A DNA stretch of 64,000 nucleotides from Ochrobactrum sp. Marseille-Q0166. Lineage in GTDB: Bacteria; Pseudomonadota; Alphaproteobacteria; Rhizobiales; Rhizobiaceae. Each line of letters begins with the position of its first letter. The stretch's first letter is position 1. The notes beneath the pieces are model-generated. The model saw only the letters and a program-made list of their open reading frames with translations, searched no databases and was not told the DNA's origin. The DNA is taken from NCBI RefSeq assembly GCF_014397025.1, contig NZ_JACJUO010000002.1, forward strand, positions 248,001 through 312,000, given 5' to 3'. The translations under genes were made by a program, and so were the position numbers. Positions 24,435-33,167 of the stretch are shown piece after piece.

Positions 24435-25037
24435 CTATGCCGCTTTCCGAATTGCTATTGCTTCCTTTGCGGAAATGCCGCCAGCGAGACACTTGCGCAC
24501 GAAGACGTGAGCAAGTTCGCGATTTTCAAATCGGAAGTGCTTGAGTGAATTTAGAATTGTTGCGTGGTCACGTTCGCCCATCAGATGACCGATGCGTGGC
24601 AGTGAAAGGTCTTCTCGTTCAGCCCACACAGCTAATATTGCAAAATGTCTGACTGCTGAGACTTCATAAGTCTTGCCGCGTCCGATGATGCAGCGCGTCG
24701 AGAAATTCGATTGCTCACAGACTTCATCAACGATTTCTCGCCATGAACGGCGTGTTTCGACAGGCGCCTCTTTCCCCATCAGTGCATAAGCCGCTGCTAT
24801 TGCAGCCTCTTTGTTTGCCTGTGCTTCTGCGGCAGCGGATTCCAGCTTTGCTAGATATTCCGCTTCGGCCTTTGCCTTGGCTTCTACCCTAGCTTGCTCA
24901 ATTGCTTTTTCCTGTGCGGCCTTCGCTGCTCGTTCTTCCTCGGTCTGACTGCTTACCAAAAGGAGTTGAGCTGCCTTTGCCGCTTCCTGTCTACGCTTGA
25001 TACCTGCTTCCACATGGCTTGATCGTGCGAAGAACAT
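24435..25037 (-). CDS. DnaA domain IV-like DNA-binding protein of phage origin
   Basis: 200 residues with no AAA+ domain. N-terminal 75 residues are an Ala/Glu/Lys-rich coiled coil (TEEERAAKAAQEKAIEQARV). The C-terminal 105 residues match the DnaA DNA-binding domain: RSWREIVDEVCEQSNFST as the first helix, AVRHFAILAVWAE where DnaA has RQ-x-A-MYL, DLSLPRIGHLMGERDHATIL (DnaA: LSLPEIG..FGGRDHTTVL) and a last helix. The Asp-His-x-Thr that contacts the DnaA box is kept. Such a protein could bind DnaA boxes without ATPase activity, either recruiting the host initiator to a phage origin or blocking it. The start is uncertain (GGCAGA upstream). No DnaN-binding motif seen. Confidence 0.7.
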   Translation of the reverse strand: MFFARSSHVEAGIKRRQEAAKAAQLLLVSSQTEEERAAKAAQEKAIEQARVEAKAKAEAEYLAKLESAAAEAQANKEAAIAAAYALMGKEAPVETRRSWREIVDEVCEQSNFSTRCIIGRGKTYEVSAVRHFAILAVWAEREDLSLPRIGHLMGERDHATILNSLKHFRFENRELAHVFVRKCLAGGISAKEAIAIRKAA

Positions 25038-25143
25038 TCTGCCGATACCGCCTCGGTCGCCGCGACGACTATTCCGACCTCACATTTACCGCCCTTGAGA
25101 ACATGCAAACGGCTGTTCTCGAAGCTGCTGAGTGAGGTGGATC

Positions 25144-25542
25144 ATGGCCGAGAAGCGTAAGATTTTCTGCTGCGGTTGCCAGTCGTCAGTTGATGCGCAC
25201 CTGAAAGACGGCAAGGAGATTTACCCTCATCGTGGCGACTTGTCCCGCCTGCCGTTCTGGAAGTGCGACACCTGCAAGAACTTCGTCGGTTGTCACCACA
25301 AGACTAAGAACAGGACGCGGCCGCTCGGGTGCATCCCAACGCCAGCAATCAAAAAGATCAGATCAAGCATTCATGCTGTTCTTGATCCTCTTTGGCAGTC
25401 TGGCCGCTTCGATCGATCGACTTTGTATTCTGACATAGCTCACGTTCTGGTTCTCGAAGAATATCACACCGCCGAACTTCACAGCGTCGAACAGGCGAAC
25501 GAAGCCTATCGCGTAATCAGTGATATTGCAGCCCATGCGTGA
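25144..25542 (+). CDS. DUF3268-type zinc-finger protein (phage)
   Basis: 132 residues from the ATG at 25144, with GAGGTGG a few bases upstream. Cys pairs at KIFCCGCQSS (about 5-9) and WKCDTCKNFVGCHHKT (about 39-54) and the segment TRPLGCIPTPAIKKIRSSIH then DPLWQSG fit the DUF3268 zinc-ribbon family found in phages and mobile elements of alphaproteobacteria (W-x-C-x-x-C-x-x-x-V-G-C-H...P-L-G...H...DPLW). Likely a nucleic-acid-binding accessory factor. It lies beside the ERF remnant and opposite the DnaA-like gene. Confidence 0.7.
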   Translation: MAEKRKIFCCGCQSSVDAHLKDGKEIYPHRGDLSRLPFWKCDTCKNFVGCHHKTKNRTRPLGCIPTPAIKKIRSSIHAVLDPLWQSGRFDRSTLYSDIAHVLVLEEYHTAELHSVEQANEAYRVISDIAAHA

Positions 25543-25600
25543 ACTCTCCCGCTCCGAAATCATCGCGAAACGCAAGGAATTGCAGCAATCATTCAGGTGA
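25535..25600 (+). CDS. Possible 21-residue peptide or gene fragment
   Basis: ATG at 25535 overlaps the end of the DUF3268 gene by eight bases and reads MRELSRSEIIAKRKELQQSF then R and TGA at 25598. It looks like the helical N-terminus of a longer protein whose remainder is in the next frame or lost. It may be the original start region of a recombination gene. Weak. Confidence 0.25.
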   Translation: MRELSRSEIIAKRKELQQSFR

Positions 25601-26100
25601 TTGAGCGCGCTGCTATGAATCCGAATGTTGACATCGACACGATGGAGCGCCTGCTTGAAATGCAGGAGCGCATCATGGAGCGAAATGTAAAGGCGGCTTT
25701 TTCTGCTGCACTGTCCCGTATGCAACCAGAATTGCCTGTTATCAATGAACGAGGCGGCATTAAAGACCGCGCAGGGAATGTGCAGAGCACATATGCTTTA
25801 TGGGAAGATATCAATGATGCCATTAAGCCAGTTCCAGCTCAATACGAGTTTGCGCTCAGCTTTAAAGTTGGGCGTGAAGATGGGATGATTGTTGTTACTG
25901 GTGTCCTTTCTCATGCAGAAGGCCGCTCAGAACAAACATCTATTCACCTACCAACTGACACTTCTGGCAGCAAAAACGCTGTTCAGGCTGTAGGGCCCAG
26001 CACGTCATACGGCAAAAGATATACTGCTTGTGTGCTCTTGAATAACAATCGCAGTTTCAACTTGCATTTTTTTATAATAATACGACCAATGCGCGGCTGA
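25597..26100 (+). pseudogene. ERF-type single-strand annealing protein, truncated at the C-terminus
   Basis: 167 codons. Residues about 8-145 match the ERF recombinase core: PNVDIDTMERLLEMQERI, AAFSAALSRMQPELPVI, YALWEDINDAIKPV, SFKVGREDGMIVVTGVLSH and AVGPSTSYGKRYTACVLLN, where functional members continue with a glycine-rich region and acidic tail. Here the frame ends after an unrelated low-complexity AT-rich stretch (NNNRSFNLHFFIIIR), so the 3' third has been lost. Annotated start GTG 25597 (ATG 25615 possible); the frame is open further left without a start, so the N-terminus may be missing too. ERF proteins anneal homologous single strands in phages such as P22. Marks the right edge of the phage remnant. 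Confidence 0.7.
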
Positions 26101-26452
26101 ATTTCTTTTAATTTACATCGCAAATTTTTCTAATTAAGCTTGTATATACAATGCCATTCGCCAATCGAATACGGATGTATATTAGATATATACATTTTAT
26201 ATATGAAAAATTAACCAATAAGTTTCGAATATTATTTATTAGGAAAAATTTTATAATTTTTACCTGCGACACGAACTCATTTTACATGGCCATCATAATC
26301 CCGCAGTATTTCCACGCGATACATTCAAAAACCCTCACACCTTATTCGATATAAAACGCGTGAAAATACCGGCTTAAATTCGTCTAAGCCGCCTAGTAGT
26401 TTCACAAAATTGCGGATAAGCCCTTTTTGATAAATATGATCATGAGGGGTCT
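26101..26452. other. AT-rich 352-base spacer at the right edge of the accessory region
   Basis: Strikingly AT-rich from about 26040 to 26330, with many short runs of A and T and no coding frame. It separates the ERF remnant from the pyrimidine permease gene and includes that gene's promoter region. No third copy of the tRNA-Gln repeat is present here. Confidence 0.6.
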
Positions 26453-27742
26453 ATGTCCTACTTTCCAAATTGGCGTCTTACAAACGACAGTACTGTACTA
26501 CCTGACGAACGATTACCGACCTCAGCAGCAGTGCCGATGGGCATACAACATCTATTGGCTATGTCGGGTTCAACAATTGTTGCACCTCTGCTCATGGGTT
26601 TTGATCCGAATGTCGCCGTATTCTTCTCCGGCATAGGAACGCTCCTATTCTTCGTTATAACAGGTGGCCGTGTGCCAAGTTATCTCGGCTCGTCCTTTGC
26701 TTTTATCGCCGTTGTCATTGCCGTCACTGGCTATGCTGGTAGCGGCCCTAACCCAAATATTGCGTTGGCGCTTGGCGGTATCATCGCCTGTGGCGCTCTT
26801 TACGCAGTGATCGGCCTGATTGTAATGGCCGTCGGGACTGGTTGGGTCGAGAAACTTATGCCACCGGCTGTAACCGGCGCAATTGGCGTTGCCATAGGTT
26901 TAAACCTTGCACCCGTCGCGATCGGACAGCTCAAGGGCACCGGCGCGCATATGACAATCGCATTGCTTACGGTGCTATGCATGGCCATGATATCTGCTTA
27001 CGGCTCACTCGCCACCAAGCGTATTGCTGTATTGCTGGCTTTGCTGTTCGGCTATTGCCTCGTACTGATTTTCGGGAATGGTCTGGGCTTCGTTCCCGGC
27101 ATTGATTTTTCTGCGGTTGGCGCCGCGCCGTGGTTCGGCTTGCCCGCATTTTCTGCGCCTGTCTTCACCTGGCCTGCAATCACGCTGATCGCTCCGGTTG
27201 CCATCGTGCTCGTCGCGGAAAATCTGGGCCACATCAAAGCGCTTGGTTCGATCACTGGGCAGAATATGGATCGCTACATCGGTCGTGGATTTCTGGGTGA
27301 CGGCATTGCGACAATGATTTCCGGTTCAGGCGGTGGTACAGGTGTTACAACCTATGCCGAGAACATCGGCGTCATGGCGATGACCAAAGTCTATTCGACT
27401 TTGATTTTCGTCATTGCTGCTATTGTAGCGATTGTACTTGGCATGTCGCCTAAATTCGGCGCCATCCTGCAAACCATACCAGCACCCGTTCTTGCTGGCC
27501 TTGCCGTATCTGTCTTCGGCCTTATTGCCTCAGCAATGGCACGCATCTGGGTGGTTAATAAGGTAAACTTCGCTGATCCGCGCAACCTTTTCACAGTCGG
27601 CGTTGCCCTGATTTTTGGGGCCGGTGACTTCACCGTCAATATTGGTGGATTTTCTCTCGGTGGAATAGGCACATCAACCTTTGCAGCACTGATTATGTAT
27701 CAGTTGCTGAGCATTGGTCGTAAAAGCGACGATATAAAATAA
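26453..27742 (+). CDS. NCS2-family uracil/pyrimidine permease (UraA/RutG type)
   Basis: 429 residues with about 14 membrane segments. NCS2 hallmarks are in place: GIQHLLAMSGSTIVAPLLMG (about 30-49, with the QH motif of helix 1), GGRVPSYLGSSFAFIAVV (about 71-88), the substrate-site Glu in VAENLGHIKALGSITGQNMD (about 250-269) and GSGGGTGVTTYAENIGVMAM (about 284-303). That pattern is closest to the RutG/UraA branch that imports uracil or related pyrimidines by proton symport. GAGGGG lies upstream of the ATG. Monocistronic with a strong terminator. A link with the pyrimidine-like operon at 54-61 kb is possible but inferred. Confidence 0.9.
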   Translation: MSYFPNWRLTNDSTVLPDERLPTSAAVPMGIQHLLAMSGSTIVAPLLMGFDPNVAVFFSGIGTLLFFVITGGRVPSYLGSSFAFIAVVIAVTGYAGSGPNPNIALALGGIIACGALYAVIGLIVMAVGTGWVEKLMPPAVTGAIGVAIGLNLAPVAIGQLKGTGAHMTIALLTVLCMAMISAYGSLATKRIAVLLALLFGYCLVLIFGNGLGFVPGIDFSAVGAAPWFGLPAFSAPVFTWPAITLIAPVAIVLVAENLGHIKALGSITGQNMDRYIGRGFLGDGIATMISGSGGGTGVTTYAENIGVMAMTKVYSTLIFVIAAIVAIVLGMSPKFGAILQTIPAPVLAGLAVSVFGLIASAMARIWVVNKVNFADPRNLFTVGVALIFGAGDFTVNIGGFSLGGIGTSTFAALIMYQLLSIGRKSDDIK

Positions 27743-27746
27743 AAAA

Positions 27747-27785
27747 GTGTCGCGCAAAACCACCAGGATTTTGCGCGACACGCCC
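27747..27785. terminator. Bidirectional terminator between the permease and xylH
   Basis: GTGTCGCGCAAAA (27747-27759) and TTTTGCGCGACAC (27769-27781) form a perfect 13-bp stem. It separates two convergent genes (stops at 27742 and 27815). A run of A before the stem gives a T-run for the minus strand. Confidence 0.8.
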
Positions 27786-27814
27786 CCGCCAGTATCAAAG
27801 CTGCCCCGCTTCCA

Positions 27815-28984
27815 TTAAGCGCGGCGCGTACCTGACGATACGATATCGAGATATACGGCAAGCACCAAAATACTGCCCTTGATTATCTGCTGCCAGAATG
27901 TATCGACACCCAGCATCGACATGCCATTGTCGAGGCTCGACATAATGAGCGCACCGACCAGCGCACCAATGACTGAACCGACACCGCCCCGCATCGATGT
28001 TCCACCAATAAAGCAGGACGCGATTGCATCCAGCTCGCCGCCGAAGCCAGCTGAAGGTGTGCCGGCCGCAAGGCGTGCGGTGGTGGTCAAACCTGCAACA
28101 GCAGCCATCAGCCCCATCAGCGCAAACACCGCCATCTTGACGAAATTTACGTTGACCCCGGAGAACCGGGTAGCCTCAAGATTGGAGCCGACAGCATAAA
28201 TATGCCGTCCAAATACGGTCTGTCGCGAGATGACAGTAAATACACCAAGGATAATCAGCAGAACGAGAACCGGAAATGGCACGCCCTGATAGCTGTTAAG
28301 GATAAGAATAAACCCGAGGATAAGAATGCCTGTGCCGACAAGTCGCGCAATTTCCATCGCGGGCGACAGCATTTGCAGGTTGTGTTTACGCTTGCTGGCA
28401 CGCGTTCTCAAAGTGATCAATATCAGTACGGCAAACAGAGCTATCGCGCAGATATTGCCGAACCACTCAGGCAAATATCCTTGTCCCAGATATTTGAAAT
28501 CTGATGAGATCGGCGCGATGGTGACACCACCCATGATGCCCAGCACGATACCGCGAAATACCAACTGCCCACCAAGTGTGACAATAAAGGATGGGATTCC
28601 GAGATAAGCTGTCAGCCAGCCGTTAAAGCCACCCAGAATAACGCCCAGAACCAATACGGTACTGATTGTCGCCCATAATGGCCAGCCATAGATGACGTCG
28701 AGTACCGCCGCGACGCCGCCCAAAAGGCCCAGCAAAGCCCCGACAGACAAGTCGATTTCACCTGCAACGATAACGAACACCATCGCCGAGGCCAACATGC
28801 CGGTTATTGCCATCTGGCGCAGGAGATTTGAGAAGTTTCGCGCTGTCAAAAACTGCGAGCGACCCATTTCAGGATCATAAGTCATGATGGCGAAGAATGC
28901 CCAGATCAAAGCGACGACGATCAACAACGCCACGATCTTATATTCCGATAGAAATTTTCTGAGGCTTTTGCCTGTCAACGTCAT
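27815..28984 (-). CDS. xylH: D-xylose ABC transporter permease XylH
   Basis: 389 residues from the ATG at 28984; a GTG at 28993 would add three. About ten membrane helices with the BPD_transp_2 signatures of sugar permeases: AGEIDLSVGALLGL (about 73-86), the GIPSFIVTLGG segment (about 128-138), VGSNLEATRFSGVNV (about 265-279), and GGVGSVIGALVGALI near the C-terminus. The extended loop and size match XylH rather than the shorter RbsC. Third gene of the xylFGH operon; 105 bases downstream of xylG. It forms the membrane channel for xylose import. Confidence 0.92.
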   Translation of the reverse strand: MTLTGKSLRKFLSEYKIVALLIVVALIWAFFAIMTYDPEMGRSQFLTARNFSNLLRQMAITGMLASAMVFVIVAGEIDLSVGALLGLLGGVAAVLDVIYGWPLWATISTVLVLGVILGGFNGWLTAYLGIPSFIVTLGGQLVFRGIVLGIMGGVTIAPISSDFKYLGQGYLPEWFGNICAIALFAVLILITLRTRASKRKHNLQMLSPAMEIARLVGTGILILGFILILNSYQGVPFPVLVLLIILGVFTVISRQTVFGRHIYAVGSNLEATRFSGVNVNFVKMAVFALMGLMAAVAGLTTTARLAAGTPSAGFGGELDAIASCFIGGTSMRGGVGSVIGALVGALIMSSLDNGMSMLGVDTFWQQIIKGSILVLAVYLDIVSSGTRRA

Positions 28985-29089
28985 GTCATGCACCGATTAG
29001 AGTAGAGCATTTCCAGCAAAAGTAGGAAGTGTTTTTGCGTAGAATAATGCGTAAAAACAGTAAGTTAATTTGGTTCAGTTCTCGATAAG

Positions 29090-30625
29090 CTAGGCGGCAT
29101 TGGCTTCGGGTGTGCCGATAGCAGCGGCAAGTACCCTCTCTTGGGTGAGATTTTCATTCGGGAAGTTGCCGCGCAATTTGCCCTCGCCAATAACAAGAAC
29201 ACGATCGCTAATGCCCAACACTTCCGGCATTTCCGACGACACCATCAAAATGGCCACACCTTGCTTGGCAAGTGCAAATATCAGCTTATAGATTTCATAT
29301 TTCGCACCGACATCGACACCACGTGTCGGTTCGTCAAGAATAAGAACTTTCGGATCCGGCAGCATCATTTTTGAAAGGACAGCTTTCTGTTGATTGCCCC
29401 CTGATAGCGATGCAATGGCCAACATTGGATCGGCTGTCTTCACTTTCAAGCGCAGGATTTCGCGCTGAATGGTGGCAAGTTCGGCCTCCTTGTCGAGCAA
29501 ACCGCGCAGGGAAAAGCGATCAAGAACAGAAATCGTCATATTATGACCAACAGGCATGATGGGCAGAATGCCATCTCGCTTGCGATCTTCTGGCACCATA
29601 CAAATACCCTGCTGCACAGCATCACGCGGGCTACGGATTTTGACTTCCTTGCCTTCAAGAAAGACTTGCCCCTGATGAGCACCCGGCCAGACACCAAACA
29701 GACTGGACACGAGCTCGGTACGCCCTGCCCCCACAAGTCCTGCAATGCCCAAAATCTCGCCGCGCCTTAACTCAAACGATACATTATCGACCACTTTGCG
29801 ATCAGGATTCGTCACTCCCCAGCAACTCACATTGCGGGCTTCAAAAATCACTTCACCAATATCGTGTGGCTCGCGCGGAAAAAGGTTTTTCATTTCACGC
29901 CCGACCATCATCGTAATAATGTCAGGTGTTGTCAGTTCTGCCATCGGACGCGTCGCAATATGTGCGCCATCGCGGATGACTGTCACCGTGTCTGAAATCT
30001 CCGCAACTTCATCCAGCTTGTGGGAAATATAAACGCAGGCCATGCCCTGCGCTTTAAAATCCTTGATCAGATCAAGCAGAATACGGGTCTCTGATGATGT
30101 TAGCGCGGAAGTCGGCTCATCGAGAATAAGAAGCTTGGCGTTCTTATTGATTGCCTTCGCAATTTCAATGAGCTGCTGTTTGCCACCTGTGTAATGATAA
30201 ACCGGCAGAGCGACATTGATATCAAAAATCTTGAGGCGTGCGAGTAATTCGGTTGCCCTCGCATTCATCTGGTCATAATCGATGAAGCCGCCAGTCGTCG
30301 GCTCTGAACCGAGAAAAATATTCTCGGCTACCGACAAATGCGGCACCATCATCAGTTCCTGATGGATAATCACGATGCCGGCTTCTTCGGTATCGCGAAT
30401 GCCAGCAGCTTTCAGCTCCTTGCCTTCCCAGAATATTTCACCGGTCCATGTACCATAGGGATAAACACCAGAAAGCACTTTCATCAGTGTCGATTTACCT
30501 GCACCATTTTCACCGCAAAGTCCGACGCATTCTCCCGGGCGCACCTTCAGAAAAATTCCATCCAACGCCTTTACACCGTTGAAATCCTTACTGATGTTTC
30601 GCATTTCCAAAAGATATTCGGACAT
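29090..30625 (-). CDS. xylG: D-xylose ABC transporter ATP-binding protein XylG
   Basis: 511 residues from the ATG at 30625, selected because GGAAGG lies about 10 bases upstream; the longer frame uses TTG. Two ABC modules: Walker [13 protein letters not shown] (about 33-44), signature [15 protein letters not shown] and Walker [12 protein letters not shown] in the first; the second has the degenerate Walker [11 protein letters not shown], signature [13 protein letters not shown] and Walker [13 protein letters not shown]. This duplicated layout with a degenerate second site is usual for monosaccharide importers. Energises XylFH. Confidence 0.93.
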   Translation of the reverse strand: MSEYLLEMRNISKDFNGVKALDGIFLKVRPGECVGLCGENGAGKSTLMKVLSGVYPYGTWTGEIFWEGKELKAAGIRDTEEAGIVIIHQELMMVPHLSVAENIFLGSEPTTGGFIDYDQMNARATELLARLKIFDINVALPVYHYTGGKQQLIEIAKAINKNAKLLILDEPTSALTSSETRILLDLIKDFKAQGMACVYISHKLDEVAEISDTVTVIRDGAHIATRPMAELTTPDIITMMVGREMKNLFPREPHDIGEVIFEARNVSCWGVTNPDRKVVDNVSFELRRGEILGIAGLVGAGRTELVSSLFGVWPGAHQGQVFLEGKEVKIRSPRDAVQQGICMVPEDRKRDGILPIMPVGHNMTISVLDRFSLRGLLDKEAELATIQREILRLKVKTADPMLAIASLSGGNQQKAVLSKMMLPDPKVLILDEPTRGVDVGAKYEIYKLIFALAKQGVAILMVSSEMPEVLGISDRVLVIGEGKLRGNFPNENLTQERVLAAAIGTPEANAA

Positions 30626-30689
30626 AAATAAACGACCTTCCAGCAATTACCGGGCGTCAATTGGCCAAAGACAGCGTTGTCATGGCGAG

Positions 30690-30768
30690 GCCAACTGAGA
30701 TTTGCTGAAGATCAGACGCCTGAAAAACAATATCCGGCGCCTGATCCATCAGCTTATTTCCAAGTTGA
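30690..30768 (-). promoter_or_regulatory. Long imperfect hairpin in the xylF-xylG spacer
   Basis: Arms CAACT (30692), GCTGA (30704), GATCAG (30710) and CGCC (30717) pair in order with GGCG (30736), CTGATC (30741), TCAGC (30749) and AGTTG (30763) around a 15-base loop. It lies downstream of the binding-protein gene. Such hairpins usually protect the binding-protein mRNA or attenuate transcription, so more XylF than XylG/XylH is made. No T-run follows the full stem. Confidence 0.6.
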
Positions 30769-30780
30769 AACGAATGGGAT

Positions 30781-31800
30781 TTACTTCCCTTCGATCTGTT
30801 CCTTGGTATAGAAGCCGTCTTTCACATAGACGTCGACATTGTCTTTGGTCACAGCAGTAGGCGTGAGAAGCAAAGTATCCACTTCCTTCGCGCCATTGTC
30901 GATCTTGCCATTGAACTCAGGCTTTTCATCACGAACCAGCTGAACCGTAAGCTTCGCAGCTTCTTCAGCAATGAGCTTGAGAGGTTTGTAAACAGTCACG
31001 GTCTGCGTACCGTCAACCAAGCGCTTTACGGCAGCGAGATCACTATCCTGGCCGGAGACAGCGGTTTTACCTGCAAGACCCTGTGCGGCCAAAGCCTGAA
31101 TTGCACCGCCGGCAGTGCCGTCATTTGACGCAACAACAGCATCAATCTTGTTCTGGTTTGCAGTCAGTGCATTTTCCATGATGGAGAGCGCTTCGGTCGG
31201 GCTCCATTCCTTGACCCACTGCGAGCCAACAATCTTGACCTTACCGGAATCGACTGCTTCCTTCAGCGCTTTTTCCTGACCGGCACGAAGAAGCTTGGCG
31301 TTGTTATCCGTCGGTGAGCCACCGAGCAGGTAATAATTACCTTCCGGCTTTTCTTTCAGCACGGCTTCTGCCTGCATGAAGCCAACACGCTCATTATCAA
31401 AGGAAATGTAAGCATCGATATCGGCATTCAGGATAAGGCGGTCATAGGAAAGAACCTTGATACCGGAAGCCTTTGCATCGGCCACCACAGCATCAAAAAC
31501 CTTGGAGTTCATCGGCACGATCACAATGGCATCAACGCCCTGAGAAATCAGGTTTTCAACCTGCTTCACCTGCTTTTCTTCATTTCCGTCAGCCGACTGA
31601 ACGTTGACCTTGGCACCCAGTTTTTCTGCTGCAGCGATAAAATAATCGCGGTCACGCGCCCAGCGTTCAACACGCAGATCATCGATAGAAAAACCGATAA
31701 CCGGGTTTTCCGGAGAAGCGAAAGCAGGCGCGGTCCCCATTGCGCCAAGGCCAAGAGCTGCGGCGACCAACGCACCTGTCAGAAAATTACGACGTTTCAT
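30781..31800 (-). CDS. xylF: D-xylose-binding periplasmic protein XylF
   Basis: 339 residues from the ATG at 31800, chosen for GGAGG 7 bases upstream; an earlier GTG-type start lacks this. Signal peptide (MKRRNFLTGALVAAALGLGA, cleavage near PAFA-SPENP) and a two-lobed Peripla_BP_4 fold: IGFSIDDLRVERWARDRDYF (about 33-52), ISQGVDAIVIVPMNS, SYDRLILNADIDAYISFDNE and SGQDSDLAAVKRLVDGTQT. This matches XylF (D-xylose binding) more than RbsB. Secreted to the periplasm, delivers xylose to XylGH. First gene of the operon, divergent from the regulator. Confidence 0.93.
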   Translation of the reverse strand: MKRRNFLTGALVAAALGLGAMGTAPAFASPENPVIGFSIDDLRVERWARDRDYFIAAAEKLGAKVNVQSADGNEEKQVKQVENLISQGVDAIVIVPMNSKVFDAVVADAKASGIKVLSYDRLILNADIDAYISFDNERVGFMQAEAVLKEKPEGNYYLLGGSPTDNNAKLLRAGQEKALKEAVDSGKVKIVGSQWVKEWSPTEALSIMENALTANQNKIDAVVASNDGTAGGAIQALAAQGLAGKTAVSGQDSDLAAVKRLVDGTQTVTVYKPLKLIAEEAAKLTVQLVRDEKPEFNGKIDNGAKEVDTLLLTPTAVTKDNVDVYVKDGFYTKEQIEGK

Positions 31801-32050
31801 GCACATTCCTCCAATAACCACCAGCGACATGCCGGCTGATACAAGACCTCGCCCCGAACAAAACCGCCCACGGAGTTTGGCACAACAAAGAAGCCTCCAA
31901 GGGAGACAACTAACGACTTATATCTGGCTGATCCTCCCTACGGTGCTCAGCACCAAGACCACTCCAGCAGAACCATCGGCAATATGCATGGCTCCTATCC
32001 TCGGTTGCAATTGATACTCGAACAAAAATGAATAGCAAGCATTTTTCTGA

Positions 32051-32063
32051 TTTACGTACCTCA
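32051..32063. promoter_or_regulatory. TTTACGTACCTCA motif upstream of xylR, shared with other promoters
   Basis: The reverse complement TGAGGTACGTAAA also occurs at 43913-43925, upstream of the second sugar ABC operon, and its first 11 bases equal the left part of the palindrome at 17564-17579. Here it lies 35 bases before the LacI-type gene and about 250 bases before xylF, between the two divergent units. Candidate operator for the LacI-type regulator, including autoregulation; unproven. Confidence 0.5.
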
Positions 32064-32097
32064 TTTTTACTCCTATGTTCCGCTGCGAGGAGTGAGC

Positions 32098-33132
32098 ATG
32101 AAACCCACTGTGCATGATATAGCCAGAACTGCAGGCGTCAGTCTTGCCACGGTTGACCGTGTGCTCAATGATCGCCCCGGCGTCAGAGCGAAAACCCGCG
32201 AACGGGTGACCGACGCGATGAATACACTTGGCTATGTGCGCGATGTGGGCGCAGCCAATCTGGCACGTGGCAGGCTGTACCAGTTTGATTTTATTTTGCC
32301 GGATAATGAAAACACCTTCATGCAAAGTCTGCGCGCCGAGCTTATGGCAGCGATGGAGCGTGGGCCTTCCGAACGTATTTTGATCAATCTGATTCTCGTT
32401 CCGGCATTTAATGAAGCTGCCCTTGTAAAAGCGTTGAATGAAAGCGCCGAGCGCAAACCTGACGGCGTCGCCTTTGTTGCCGTTGACACGGACCCGGTGC
32501 GCAAAGCCTGTGCAAGACTGACAGAAATTGGCATCCACGCGGTGACAATTGTTTCTGATCTTGGCCTCTCAACGCGTGCCCATTATGTCGGTATAGATAA
32601 CGGCGCAGCCGGTCGGACAGCGGCACGTTTGCTCGGCCTCTTTGCCAGTGGTAAAAGCGGTGCCATCGCCGTTATCGCTGGTTCGCTGAAAGTACATGAC
32701 CATCAGGAGCGATTTGAGGGTTTTAGAAGTGCCATGGAAACCGATTTTTCCGGGCACAAGATCCTGCCTGTTCTCGAAGGCTTCGATGAGAGCGCGCGCG
32801 TTGAGAAACTCGCTCTTGAACTTCTCGAAAAACACAAAAACCTCTCCGGAATTTACAGTTTGGGCGCAGGGAATAGCGGACTTGTGCGCGCGCTTGCCGC
32901 TTCGAAAAACATCAACAGGCCATTGGTCATCGCGCATGAACGTGACGGTGTCACATCGCAAGCGCTGAGGGACGGCCTTGTTCATGCTGTGTTGGCACAG
33001 GATGCGGGGCATGAAATTCGCAGTGCCATTCGTGTTCTGAAAGCAACGGCGGATCGCCTCGCGATTGTGCAGGGCCAGGAACATATCCGCATCGAAATTT
33101 TTCTGAAAGACAACCTGCCACAACTCGATTGA
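32098..33132 (+). CDS. LacI-family transcriptional regulator of the xylose locus
   Basis: 344 residues from the ATG at 32098 (GAGGAG at 6 bases; a GTG two codons earlier is the alternative). LacI helix-turn-helix at residues about 4-25: VHDIARTAGVSLATVDRVLN, then RPGVRAKTRERV and LGYVRD, and a periplasmic-binding-type sugar-sensing domain (VGIDNGAAGRTAARLLG, GSLKVHDHQERFEGFR, SLGAGNSGLVRALAAS). Lies between the divergent xylF operon and xylB-xylA on its own strand (35 bases to xylB), so it probably represses both arms and is released by xylose or a derivative. It is a LacI-type, not the AraC-type XylR of enterobacteria, so I leave the symbol empty. Confidence 0.9.
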   Translation: MKPTVHDIARTAGVSLATVDRVLNDRPGVRAKTRERVTDAMNTLGYVRDVGAANLARGRLYQFDFILPDNENTFMQSLRAELMAAMERGPSERILINLILVPAFNEAALVKALNESAERKPDGVAFVAVDTDPVRKACARLTEIGIHAVTIVSDLGLSTRAHYVGIDNGAAGRTAARLLGLFASGKSGAIAVIAGSLKVHDHQERFEGFRSAMETDFSGHKILPVLEGFDESARVEKLALELLEKHKNLSGIYSLGAGNSGLVRALAASKNINRPLVIAHERDGVTSQALRDGLVHAVLAQDAGHEIRSAIRVLKATADRLAIVQGQEHIRIEIFLKDNLPQLD

Positions 33133-33167
33133 GTTGCAGGTGAACCGACAATCCGACTGGAGAAAAT

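Noticed and set aside
26101..26452. Third att repeat or origin at the right edge of the accessory region
   Set aside because: No copy of the tRNA-Gln or tRNA-Pro 3' ends is present; only AT-rich sequence.
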